A DNA stretch of 64,000 nucleotides from Isoetes taiwanensis. Taxonomy: Eukaryota; Streptophyta; Lycopodiopsida; Isoetales; Isoetaceae. The notes below the pieces were generated by a model that was given only the letters and a program-made list of their open reading frames with translations, ran no database searches and was not told the DNA's origin. The first letter of the stretch is position 1; every line of letters starts with the position of its first letter. The position numbers and the translations under genes are program-made. The stretch covers positions 1,000,783-1,064,782 of the forward strand of contig JAJEKV010000164.1 of NCBI GenBank assembly GCA_021234155.1. Reading direction: 5' to 3'. Of this stretch, positions 11,442 through 20,399 are shown piece after piece.

Positions 11442-11611
11442 TGTTGAGAAATGAGCTTTCTATGATTGGGTGGACAGGGGGATCGAACCCAGGACCTCTT
11501 GCTTACAAGCCAAGTACTCTACCACTGAGCTACCGGCCCATTGATGGGCTTTCGGCACTCCTCCACTGAGTCATTCTTCATGTGTGCCCATTACACATAC
11601 TCCAACATTCC
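11442..11611 (-). repeat. 3' LTR of the Copia element, 170 bp
   Basis: It matches the 5' LTR at 14124-14300 with few differences. On the minus strand it starts after a purine tract (ATTAAGGGGAA) and ends ...TCAACA at 11442. It contains the tRNA-like segment at about 11477-11540. The 5' LTR carries about six extra bases at its outer edge. Confidence 0.85.
11477..11540 (-). other. tRNA(Thr)-like pol III promoter in 3' LTR
   Basis: On the minus strand it reads GGGCCGG, an A box (TAGCTCAGTGG), an anticodon arm with loop CTTGTAA (anticodon TGT, Thr), and a perfect B box (GGTTCGATCCC). A and B boxes are about 32 nt apart. The body resembles cytosolic tRNA-Thr(UGU). The acceptor 5' strand has no 3' partner and one anticodon-stem pair is G-G, so it is a tRNA relic, not a functional tRNA gene. 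Confidence 0.75.
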
Positions 11612-11657
11612 CCTTAATGGGCACACCAATCCATTCCAGCCTTCACCACAATCCACA

Positions 11658-11773
11658 GGCTGGGGATCGAACCCAGGACCTCTTGCTTGCAAGCCAAGTA
11701 CTCTACCACTGAGCTACCGGCCCTTTGATGGGCTTCCGGTACTCTTCCACTGAGTCATTCTTCATGTGTGCCT
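11658..11773 (-). repeat. partial third LTR copy fused to truncated pol
   Basis: This 116-bp piece matches the LTRs from GCTGGGGATCGAACCC to TTCATGTGTGCC and includes another tRNA-like segment, whose anticodon-position triplet is TGC. The integrase frame ends inside it (stop at 11762-11764). It marks the deletion junction that removed reverse transcriptase and RNase H, and probably arose by template switching or recombination between LTR and pol. Confidence 0.75.
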
Positions 11774-12463
11774 GTCCTTGTAGAGTTTGCTTTCATCAAA
11801 AACAACATCTCTACTGACTACTATCTTTATTGTTTCCGGCATAAATATTCTGTATCCTTTGGACTCTTCGTCATAACCTACCAAATATCCAATCTCCACA
11901 CGATTGTCCAACTTGAGTCTTTTTTCCTCTGGTATGTGGACGTATGATAGGCATCCATATGCCTTGAGATATTCATATTCACGTCCCAATTTTCTGTTTG
12001 TCCACAATTCTAGTGGAATATTCCCATTTATACTAGACGAAGGCAGTCGATTTTGAATGAAGAAAGCTGTTTTTACTGCCTCCTCCCAAAGATAATTTGG
12101 CAGACCAGCAAACTTTATCATAGACCTCACCGCATCTACGACAGTCCTGTTCTTTCTTTCCGCAACTGGAGAGTACCTACATGTCAGTTGTCTCCTAATT
12201 CCATGTTCCAAACAGAACTGCTTAAATATTCTAGATAAATACTCTCCACCCCTGTCTGACCTGATGCATTTAAGTTTCCTTCCCGTGGTTCTTTCCATTT
12301 CCACAACAAACAATGTGAAAGCCTCAAGAGCCTTATCCTTAGATGACAATAAGTAACAGCTTCCCATCCTACTATAATCATCAATGAACGAAATAAAATA
12401 CCTCTTCTTGGTCTTACCCTCTACGTTTAGTGGTCCGCATAGGTCTGAGTGTACAAGATCCAA
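11762..12463 (-). CDS. Copia integrase domain, truncated pol
   Basis: This minus-strand frame of 233 codons is the Copia integrase. Visible are the core start LVHSDLCGPL (first Asp), RYFISFIDDYSR, the second Asp in CIRSDRGGEYLS, the catalytic Glu in SPVAERKNRTVVDAVRSM, and the downstream WEEAVKTAFFIQNR and GYDEESKGYRIF motifs. All three acidic residues are present. The frame follows gag-protease after a break in an A-rich stretch at about 12480-12500, where the reading frame changes. Its 3' end runs into a partial LTR copy, and the expected reverse transcriptase and RNase H are missing. Integration activity could remain if the break is bridged. Confidence 0.85.
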   Translation of the reverse strand: MDLVHSDLCGPLNVEGKTKKRYFISFIDDYSRMGSCYLLSSKDKALEAFTLFVVEMERTTGRKLKCIRSDRGGEYLSRIFKQFCLEHGIRRQLTCRYSPVAERKNRTVVDAVRSMIKFAGLPNYLWEEAVKTAFFIQNRLPSSSINGNIPLELWTNRKLGREYEYLKAYGCLSYVHIPEEKRLKLDNRVEIGYLVGYDEESKGYRIFMPETIKIVVSRDVVFDESKLYKDRHT

Positions 12464-12484
12464 AGGACCAACTGCTCTTCTTTT

Positions 12485-14104
12485 TTATTTTAAGAAAGGC
12501 AGCCTAGTCAATTTGCCCAGCATGCATCCAGGACATACATACCTTTTATCTGTGTCATCTTCACCAGTTATCATTCCCCTTTTTAGCATGTATTTCACAT
12601 TATCCATGTGCGTGTGGCCAAGTCTACTATGCCAGAGCTTTACACCAGCTATTGACAAAGCATTTATACTCTCAACAACATTATTTGAAAATTGAAAAAG
12701 GTTTCCGACTCGTTTTGCAATAAATTTGATTTCATTTCCAAGAAACACTCTACATCCAGATTTATTAAACTTTAACTCATATCCCAAGTCTACAAGTTGA
12801 CTAACAGATATGAGATTCTTACACAAACTTGGCACACATAAGACATTCTGTATGTCTACTGTATTTCCCTGCAAATCAAATAGTTGTAGCAATCCTTTTC
12901 CAAAAACCTTCTGCAATTCTCCATTTCCTAGCTGAACGTGATTCATCTGACTGCTACTAATACCTGCTAATAGATCAGTAGAGGTGACTACTGATCTTTC
13001 AGCTCCACTATCAACTATAAATTCATGAGCTAGATTATCAGCATTGGATGCATCAGATTTAAAAGCTGAAAATATCAAACAGTTCTTTACCTCTTGGTCA
13101 TTTTCCCCTTCTGCAGCTTCTTGAGTTACATTTATCCTAGCAGCTCCTCCTCTTCTGCCAGTGTTTCTAGCTCTTCCTCTAGGAATAAAACCACTTCTGC
13201 TCCTACCACGACCCCTTCCGTAATTTTTGGGGTTGGAACAATTTGTAGACATATGCCCAAAACCTCCACAATTAAAGCAACTAATCTCCTTATTCAGCTT
13301 AGGGCAATCTGATTTTAAATGGCCTAGCTCGTGACAATAATAGCATGGCCCTACACTCCTTCCAGATGATTCTCCTTGTCTCCTTGTTCTTGTTTGACCT
13401 GCATACAAAATTTCATTACCTGCATCATCGTCAATGTGCTTTATCTTCCTCTGCTCAAGCTCGGTCCTCACTATTCTTTCTGCATCATCTCTATCTTTTG
13501 CCATGTTCCTTATAAAAGTAGGCAACATGGGATATTTTTCAAAGGCTTGGGATATCGCAAGGATCTGGCCATCAATCGAAAGTCCAGCTCCTGCTGCATC
13601 TAAGTCAGCAAATATGTTATCCATCTTGGAGAAAAAATCTGTAACATTTTCCTTCTCCTCATACTTAAGCATTCTTAACTCTTCATATAGGACATTGAGC
13701 TCTGAAGATGATTTTCTTTCATATTTGCTGATCAGATATAGCCACATCTGTTGGGGGTTCATTCCTCTCATCCTTAAAAGAATGCTTGATCCAACTTTAC
13801 ATGAAATAATACTTTTGGCTTCCCTCATTTTTGCACTTGATGCACTACTTCCTGCTAATTCAACTTTGGGCTGAGACATCTTTTCTGCCTTTTCTGCTTC
13901 CTGCTTATCTTCCCCAGTGATTTTAAGTTTCTCAAGCCTAAGCATAGCCTCTCGTAGCTCCCTTCCTTCTGGTGGTTTAACAAATTCCCAGAGCCCTTCA
14001 GTGTTCAATACATCTTCCATTTTTTCTTTCCATACTTGAAAGCCTGGGCCACCACTGTACACTTCTATTGCATTAAGCAAGGATGCTCCCAACCTGCTTG
14101 CCAT
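12485..14104 (-). CDS. Copia gag-protease polyprotein
   Basis: An open minus-strand frame of 539 codons starts at ATG 14102-14104, seven bases after the primer-binding site. Domains in order: gag with a UBN2-like fold (residues 1-220; the MWLYLISKYERKSSSEL and YEELRMLKYEEKENVTDFF segments), two CCHC zinc knuckles (CYYCHELGHLKSDC and CFNCGGFGHMSTNC, about 250-285), an RG-rich basic stretch (about 290-320), an aspartic protease (FIVDSGAERSVV, about 360), and a GAG-pre-integrase domain (KLWHSRLGHTHMDNV, then CPGCMLGKL) near the end. The frame stops at an A-rich run just before the integrase, so a 1-2 nt shift separates the two frames. The gag is intact enough to make particles. Confidence 0.92.
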   Translation of the reverse strand: MASRLGASLLNAIEVYSGGPGFQVWKEKMEDVLNTEGLWEFVKPPEGRELREAMLRLEKLKITGEDKQEAEKAEKMSQPKVELAGSSASSAKMREAKSIISCKVGSSILLRMRGMNPQQMWLYLISKYERKSSSELNVLYEELRMLKYEEKENVTDFFSKMDNIFADLDAAGAGLSIDGQILAISQAFEKYPMLPTFIRNMAKDRDDAERIVRTELEQRKIKHIDDDAGNEILYAGQTRTRRQGESSGRSVGPCYYCHELGHLKSDCPKLNKEISCFNCGGFGHMSTNCSNPKNYGRGRGRSRSGFIPRGRARNTGRRGGAARINVTQEAAEGENDQEVKNCLIFSAFKSDASNADNLAHEFIVDSGAERSVVTSTDLLAGISSSQMNHVQLGNGELQKVFGKGLLQLFDLQGNTVDIQNVLCVPSLCKNLISVSQLVDLGYELKFNKSGCRVFLGNEIKFIAKRVGNLFQFSNNVVESINALSIAGVKLWHSRLGHTHMDNVKYMLKRGMITGEDDTDKRYVCPGCMLGKLTRLPFLK

Positions 14105-14110
14105 TGTAAG

Positions 14111-14122
14111 GCTCTGATACCA
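14111..14122 (-). other. primer-binding site of the Copia element
   Basis: Minus-strand TGGTATCAGAGC, complementary to the initiator Met-tRNA 3' end, one base inside the 5' LTR. The primer tRNA (iMet) is not the tRNA family embedded in the LTR (Thr-like). Confidence 0.92.
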
Positions 14123-14123
14123 C

Positions 14124-14300
14124 TGTTGAGAAATGAGCTTTTTATAATTGGGTGGACATGCTGGGGATCGAACCCAGGACCTCTTGCTTGTAAGCCAAGT
14201 ACTCTATCACTGAGCTACCGGCCCATTGATGGGCTTTCGGCACTCCTCCACTGAGTCATTCTTCATGTGTGCCCATTACACATACTCCAACATTCCAACA
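14124..14300 (-). repeat. 5' LTR of the Copia element, 177 bp
   Basis: It begins TGTTGGAATGTTGG on the minus strand and ends ...CTCAACA next to the PBS. It holds the tRNA-like segment at 14161-14224 and a TATA-like ATTATAAAAAG about 20 bp before the LTR end, which the 3' LTR carries in altered form. No run of four or more T follows the tRNA-like segment inside the LTR, so a pol III transcript would read on into the PBS and gag. Confidence 0.85.
14161..14224 (-). other. tRNA-like pol III promoter in 5' LTR
   Basis: The layout matches the 3' LTR copy: A box TAGCTCAGTGATAG (one change from the 3' copy), loop CTTACAA, T arm CTGGG-TTCGATC-CCCAG that pairs fully, and B box GGTTCGATCCC. The anticodon position reads TAC here, TGT in the 3' LTR and TGC in the internal copy, so that triplet drifts while the promoter boxes are kept. 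Confidence 0.75.
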
Positions 14301-14307
14301 CTAGCTC

Positions 14308-14382
14308 ATTGTATGGGTCCCATAGCCTATTGGTCTATGTGGATGTTAAAAATCTAATCTAGTCTATTCTATTCTATTCCAA
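14308..14382 (+). mobile_element. retroposon 3' end with (TTCTA)n tail
   Basis: The conserved block GGGTCCCATAG, then TTGGTCTATGTGGATG, runs into short TTCTA repeats. It is shared with the inverted paralogue at 52849-52905, so it was present before the block was duplicated. Confidence 0.5.
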
Positions 14383-14640
14383 ATACTGGAAATGACCTGT
14401 AGGTTTTGCCACCAATTCTAAAAATGTGGTGTTAGTCTTCAACATAGACCATACAAAATTGATTTGTTTAGATTCCTCAAAGTGAAGACTATTAGAGTCA
14501 CAAACTTCCAATTGAGAAGAGCCGCATTTCATGCTAACAATCCATCTAAGGATGTTATTTGTTGCATCAAGCCAAATATGACTCAAGATAATAGAGAGAC
14601 CCGTGTCACCATTTTCTGAAGACGTGGTTACTCCTAGTAA
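14383..14640. repeat. block paralogous (inverted) to 52640-52845
   Basis: Includes phrases such as GACTATTAGAGTCACAAACT, found reversed at about 52720-52745. The short minus-strand frame 14374-14586 is not a gene that I recognise. No other feature is seen to 14895. Confidence 0.6.
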
Positions 14641-14895
14641 AAGCCACAGTCATAGTAGTAGCAATAATTGGACCATTGTAATGAACCACCCCACAAATGA
14701 CATGTGACTAGCTAAAAAACTCTCTTGCTTTGAACACTATTTTATTTGCCTCCTCATCTTCAAAACATTTGTTTTCGCCAATTAACAATGATAAAAATGC
14801 AACAGGCCAAAATCCATTGATAATAAAAGCTTGATCTTTTGTTCTCAATACAACAGATAGACACTCCATAATATTATGTTTTCTATTATAAATGA

Positions 14896-15824
14896 TTCAG
14901 CATATTGTACGACTTCCAAACCCACAGAACTAATAGAGGCATCCCTTGACAATCCTGATAATTTGCATCCACATTCTGAAACCACATCCTTGAGCCATCT
15001 GGCATTGATATCTCCTCGTCTGTGCTGTGGATGAGGAGGAAGTAAGGGCTCGATGGAAAGAGGATCGTGACCTACCTTTATTGAAAATATGCAGCATGAA
15101 TTTAATTTAGGCGATATAGTTAATGCTACCCCGATGCCGATCCAAATACAAAGTTTTTCTAGACCTGCAAAGGTGAGCAAATATTTCTCAATTCCTTTTA
15201 TGACGAAAAAACGATTGATTTTCAAGACTACTATTTATGCGATTTAGAGATAACTGGAGAATCTAATTTTGAAGATGAAGGAAATTCGTGCAACCTTATT
15301 GTACCAACTATACATGAAATATTCAGTTAAAGAAAGTTTTAACAAGACTGAAAAACTAAAACTTAGTGATAAAGCTTATTAAAGATCTTTATGCTAAGTT
15401 CACCCCTTTATAGAGTTTGAAAATACTATATGATGCTCAGATACATGCATATGGCCTCTTTTTCTTCTTTTGGGGTATCCATTCTTGATCTTTTTTGCCA
15501 TTTTCTAAGTGTCCCCAGTGGACCCTTTTGATTTCCCTTTTCTGTTATTGGTTAATAGTACCAGTTCAGGTACGAAAGAAGAAGTTAGCCCTATTGCTTT
15601 AATCTGGATTAGTTTCTTTTGTTTGAGCATGTTTCTTATGCATATGATAGAATTCGTATATACAAAGTAGGATATTTCTGGTTATGAGAGCCTTAAAGTG
15701 GTTGGGTCCCTGAAATTGTAGTAGTTATATTCCTCTTATTATTTTATATTAAAGTGTGCTTCTAATTCCACTACCTTAAGTTAACACATTTGACAAATTC
15801 TTTATTCATGTTGCCTTGCCCTTG
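14896..15824. repeat. 929-bp direct repeat, copy 1
   Basis: Nearly identical to 16917-17842, with only a handful of differences seen, including a 1-bp deletion near 17004 and a small change around 15258/17275. The copies are 1.09 kb apart. There are no TG..CA ends and no PBS, so they are not LTRs as far as I can see. The minus-strand frame (ICIWIGIG, then HRRGDINARW) shared by the two copies has no recognisable domain. Confidence 0.9.
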
Positions 15825-16916
15825 CCCTTATTCAGGTTTTTTCATTTGAATTGAATAGCTAGTAACACACAAAACAAGGGAAGGGTGATACCACTATCTG
15901 CACAATCTGGATGATTGATCTTTTATTTCTTTTATCATCATTAGGTATAAAAATAGATTGGCTGTTGTAAGCTATGAAATTGGACGGTTTCTTTGCACAA
16001 TGCATCAGTTCTATCAACATAGTATATGCATGCTATGTATGAAATTAGGAAGTTTCTTTAGACGCTTTACACTAATATAAATCTCTATTAGGCAGTGACT
16101 ACATAAGTTGGGGATTGTGTTAACATAGTGTAGTTAGAATATTTCAAGATGGTTTATAAATACGGACCTTTGGACACGTGATGTTATGTTGACAATAATT
16201 ACTACATATTCATAGCTCCGGATTGGAGCTCTAATCAGTACTAATCAGTTTAGTTTAGAGTTTTTGCAGCCTAACAATAATCGCATGGGAAAAATCCAAA
16301 ATCCAGAATGACGGAAAACGGATCTGATAATAATACTGTGCATCAGTGAGCCCATTACTATTAAGGTTTTTCCTCGAAAACCCTTCGGGGCGGGGTTTTT
16401 TAATCCTGATAGTAATCGGCGTCACTAATGTAGTCCAGGCCAGTGCGACTCTGTTGCCGCTGGACACCACTATTGGGCACCAAGACTATGCAGAACAATT
16501 GTAGAAAAGGAAAGGGACTAAGTGTCGGGTCAGTGAGGGGCCTCCGACCGACCACCAGGATAGAGCGGGTACAACCCACCGGCTGGTGTTCTATTTCCAC
16601 ATTCGAGTTCTGGTGCGTCAAAAACTTAGGGTTCATAATCTGACCCACTACTAAAGGTGGGACAGTGGAATCCACAATGTGTACAGCTCAAAGTTGTTGA
16701 TAGCGAAGCATCACTGCACGGCCACGAAGCCGAAGTAAAGCGGGATGCTGGTAATAATAGAAAAAAGTCAGCCTTCAGAAAAGGCTACATCATAACAGCG
16801 TGATGTGCTAGTAGCGCCCTTTCAGGGAGCTCGCCCATGCTACACAAGTCCAGAGGCCTCAGGGCACGAGGGACAATAATGTATTCTATTCTATTCTATT
16901 CTATTCTATTCTATTC
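15825..16916 (+). mobile_element. spacer with retroposon 3' part and (ATTCT)n tail
   Basis: It contains the hairpin module at 16365-16418, a GC-rich body (16440-16870) unlike its AT-rich flanks, and a TTCTA tandem array at 16873-16916 that abuts the second copy of the 929-bp repeat exactly. The GC-rich body ending in a simple-repeat tail looks like the 3' part of a retroposon. No coding domain is recognised. Confidence 0.45.
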
Positions 16917-17842
16917 TATTGTACGACTTCCAAACCCACAGAACTAATAGAGGCACCCCTTGACAATCCTGATAATTTGCATCCACATTCTGAAACCACA
17001 TCCTGAGCCATCTGGCATTGATATCTCCTCGTCTGTGCTGTGGATGAGGAGGAAGTAAGGGCTCGATGGAAAGAGGATCGTGACCTACCTTTATTGAAAA
17101 TATGCAGCATGAATTTAATTTAGGCGATATAGTTAATGCTACCCCGATGCCGATCCAAATACAAAGTTTTTCTAGACCTGCAAAGGTGAGCAAATATTTC
17201 TCAATTCCTTTTATGACGAAAAAATGATTGATTTTCAAGACTACTATTTATGCGATTTAGAGATAACTGGAGATCTGAAGCTAATTTTGAAGATGAAGGA
17301 AATTCGTGCAACCTTATTGTACCAACTATACATGAAATATTCAGTTAAAGAAAGTTTTAACAAGACTGAAAAACTAAAACTTAGTGATAAAGCTTATTAA
17401 AGATCTTTATGCTAAGTTCACCCCTTTATAGAGTTTGAAAATACTATATGATGCTCAGATACATGCATATGGCCTCTTTTTCTTCTTTTGGGGTATCCAT
17501 TCTTGATCTTTTTTGCCATTTTCTAAGTGTCCCCAGTGGACCCTTTTGATTTCCCTTTTCTGTTATTGGTTAATAGTACCAGTTCAGGTACGAAAGAAGA
17601 AGTTAGCCCTATTGCTTTAATCTGGATTAGTTTCTTTTGTTTGAGCATGTTTCTTATGCATATGATAGAATTCGTATATACAAAGTAGGATATTTCTGGT
17701 TATGAGAGCCTTAAAGTGGTTGGCTCCCTGGAATTGTAGTAGTTATATTCCTCTTATTATTTTATATTAAAGTGTGCTTCTAATTCCACTACCTTAAGTT
17801 AACACATTTGACAAATTCTTTATTCATGTTGCCTTGCCCTTG
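16917..17842. repeat. 929-bp direct repeat, copy 2
   Basis: See copy 1 (14896-15824). Its left edge coincides with the end of a TTCTA microsatellite and its right edge is at GCCCTTG, after which the two copies diverge. Confidence 0.9.
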
Positions 17843-18396
17843 GCTCATACAGCTTCAATCTCTAACTCATGATAGAAAATGCAAAACTGCCCCAATACAT
17901 TATATGACAAGTGGGTATCTATGTATCTAGGGCATAAGAGAAAACCATCTCTGTATATATATTCAAGAAACTGTGCTTGTTGAAATTGTTTGTATCGAAA
18001 AGTTCCACCAGTCTACCACATGCATGTGTTCTAAATCATGTCATATTCCCTCTTGAGGTTTCAAACTATTATGGGAGCTAACCGAGGATGGGAGCTGAGC
18101 GACTTTAGTTAGACGGCGGGAGGTGATAGATCGAGATGCCCATTTTATTGAATAGTTTGCATGTGCGAGAAAACCAGCTATCTTTACTTAAGTCAACCAA
18201 TGTTGTGATAAGATTTGTCTTGTTTTGTCTTATTGATAGGATCAAGAGGACAAACATAAGGTTTCTAATCCATGCTAACGTACTCAAGGTTGGTTGAATT
18301 GAATGCCAAGAGAAAAAGTTTTTGCTTGCCATCTTGTGTATCAGACAAAGATTGGAGTCCATGGAAGACACCATCATAAGCACAGCTTCAAGTTTC

Positions 18397-18429
<33 letters not shown>

Positions 18430-19195
18430 GAGAGTAAGAGTAGATTTTTCCATTAATCAAGAAAAATACTACATGGATCTGCTATGAACAGCAGAGATCA
18501 CTGAAGCAAAATATTTCTGACTCTAACCATCCATAGAAGGAAGTGGAGATAGAGTCAAAACAGGTACAAGGACAAATCAGAGGATTGCAAAATTGACCCC
18601 TCAGACAAAAATGCAACTTTTATGTATCAGTCTTCAGACGAGAGAACATGTTTCTGACAATATTATGTCATGTGGAACTGAGGTTTGATCCCAATCAATC
18701 TTGGCATTTCCAGTTATAACCACTTACATTCTAGAAGGCCTCAGCCAAGTTTCAAATGTTACCATAAAAACTATGGCCTTATCATTGATGACATCCCTTA
18801 AACTTTCCAAGTGCCTTCATAAACTACCATGCATTTCCATGCTGCCATCTTCAATGAGTCAATGGACCCTGAGTCCCTATGTATGATTGATGTTCTTGTT
18901 CCAAGTAATGACCCTGCCATCTTATAAATGGCCTATTCATTTAAATCCTTCCCACACTTAAAGATGATGAGATTCTAGACTCCTCACAATCTGTATGTCT
19001 TTACTTTAAACAAGAACCATCATTCATTTAAATTGGATTTATGTCTGTTCCAAAAGCACGCCAATTTTGCATACCCTTTTCTCAATATAGTGTTTTGTTG
19101 TGTGACATGCTGTTTTGCATTGTTGCAAATTTTTGCATTGTAGTAGTGGGTGGTTTAACATTTTCTTGTTTTAGTGAGAAGAATGTGGTGTTTGA
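17843..19195. other. no gene; retroposon poly(T) scar at 18401-18429
   Basis: A run of 29 T followed by degenerate sequence looks like the poly(A) tail of a retroposed copy inserted on the minus strand. The 92-codon minus-strand frame at 18105-18383 lies next to the tail, but I do not recognise it. The rest has no supported feature. Confidence 0.45.
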
Positions 19196-19377
19196 TTAGC
19201 ATTTGTAGATAACAACACATCAATATACGGAGAACACTTTTTACATTGTATTACTTGATATGAAGATTACATCATGGAGGGACTAGTCCTTTCTTTGTCA
19301 AATAACTCTCAAGATAGGGATCCATCTCCTTAGTCCGATCTAGTTCTGGATGCGTTTTGACAACATCGATCTTGTTT

Positions 19378-19866
19378 TTACCGGTTAGAGCCACTCATGA
19401 TGGACATGAATAGTACTAGAAACTCATCTGTTGAGTAATCTTGTAGAGTATAAGTTGGTGGATTTAGAGCCTGACCTTGATTATAAAAGCACTTAAGAGC
19501 ATCATCATCTACTATCTTTTGAATGCCAAGCTGATCCATCATACCGGTTTGCCATCTGGATCTCTTCGATGTGGAAACTTTATACACTTACTTTGGTCCC
19601 AAATCGTCAGAAAGTCTCGATTCATGCCTGGTAACACCCTAAGTACTTCATCAACATTGCTGCGTTCCATTGAGGACCAGATGGCAACTCGAAACAATCT
19701 GAACGCCTCATTCATCATATCTTCTAAGTGTGGACGAGGATAGATCCACTTAGTATTCGATTCTAGAGGGACTTGCTCGAAGTCATCCCTGTTAATAAGC
19801 TTCTTAGGAAACGTTTTACACAGGACACCATTCAGATCGAAGACAATGATATGTCACAAGCAGGTG
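19378..19866 (-). pseudogene. FCP1/HAD-type phosphatase-like domain in element X
   Basis: The minus strand encodes an FCP1-homology (HAD) domain: FDLNGVLCKT (the DxDx motif with the second Asp changed to Asn), then WIYPRPHLEDMMNEAFRLF, VAIWSSMERSNVDEVL and IWDQSKCIKFPHRRDPDGK. After a frame change near 19550 follow MMDQLGIQKIV and LQDYSTDEFLVLFMSIMSG, ending at 19378. This layout matches NLI-interacting/CTD phosphatase-like domains. A TGA stands directly before the FDLNG segment, and a +1/-1 shift separates the halves, so the copy is probably broken or these are unrecognised splice sites. The Asp-to-Asn change suggests binding rather than catalysis, although plant homologues with DLN exist. 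Confidence 0.6.
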
Positions 19867-19974
19867 GAGCCCTGAACTATGGAAAACAAAGTTAGCCATG
19901 CAAAAGTGGTCTGCAATACACGCCAAGCACGTTTTATCCTTCATAAATAAGCTACATATCGCGCCTGGCGTGAA

Positions 19975-20373
19975 TTACCTTTCATCGTCGCCGTCGTCTG
20001 CAGCAGTCGTAGCGTCTACTTCACTCCCCGGATGCTTACTGTCAAAAGCATGAACGCCACCGTTAAGTTCGGACACGTTCTCTTCTATGAAAGCTACCAC
20101 AGGGGTTTGATTCCTAACCTCAGTGGTTGCATCTGAGCTTGCATGATCATCCTGGATGGTATCAGCAACTGCCGCAGTCGTACCCCCAAGCTGGACATTA
20201 CCAGTTGGAATGTTATGAAGCATGGACTCCAAATTTTTCTCCATGGTCTCACGTTCCCGCTCTAGCATTTCGGCCTTCTCCTCGGGGGTTGCATTGCTTT
20301 TTGAACATTCTGGAGTTGCACTCGGAGGCTTTTGTGAACTAGTATTACGCTTACGCCCTTTGTAAGGTACCAA
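19975..20373 (-). CDS. hypothetical element X exon, charged linker
   Basis: A 132-codon minus-strand frame with a basic start (PYKGRKRN), a coiled-coil-like stretch (EEKAEMLERERETMEKNLES) and an acidic end (TTAADDGDDER). The end is followed at once by GTAATT, a fair splice donor, and the FCP1-like segment lies about 110 bp downstream, so this may be its upstream exon. No known domain. Confidence 0.35.
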   Translation of the reverse strand: MVPYKGRKRNTSSQKPPSATPECSKSNATPEEKAEMLERERETMEKNLESMLHNIPTGNVQLGGTTAAVADTIQDDHASSDATTEVRNQTPVVAFIEENVSELNGGVHAFDSKHPGSEVDATTAADDGDDER

Positions 20374-20399
20374 AGCCAGCGGTTTTTATCTTTGCGGGA

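Larger units (their letters stand above)
11442..14300 (-). mobile_element. Copia retrotransposon with tRNA-like LTRs, RT deleted
   Basis: The element is flanked by the 5-bp duplication CTAGC (11437-11441 and 14301-14305) and is oriented on the minus strand: 5' LTR 14124-14300, PBS 14122-14111, gag-protease, integrase, a partial LTR copy (11658-11773), a purine tract (about 11610-11620) and 3' LTR 11442-11611. The paralogue at 52905-52945 (inverted) lacks it and serves as an approximate empty site. Reverse transcriptase and RNase H are absent: the pol frame runs straight into the partial LTR copy. At 2.86 kb it is about half the usual Copia length and should depend on another element for reverse transcription. 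Confidence 0.9.

Noticed and set aside
11477-14224. Functional tRNA genes (Thr, Val or Ala by anticodon triplet)
   Set aside because: The acceptor stem does not pair, the anticodon stem has a G-G mismatch, and all three lie inside LTR sequence of one element. They are tRNA-like relics, not tRNA genes.
14845-17238. Minus-strand 110-126 codon frames as a duplicated gene
   Set aside because: The frame is shared because the DNA is a near-identical direct repeat. It has no recognisable domain, and related fragments at 9.2 and 49.3 kb are frameshifted, as expected of a non-coding repeat.
14896-17842. A retrotransposon with 929-bp LTRs and a 1.1-kb interior
   Set aside because: The repeats lack TG..CA ends, and there is no primer-binding site or purine tract at the inner edges and no flanking target duplication that I can see.
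18105-18383. 92-codon minus-strand frame as a gene
   Set aside because: It sits beside a 29-base poly(T) tract that looks like a retroposon tail, has no domain that I recognise and no splice or promoter context; it is more likely a retroposon remnant.
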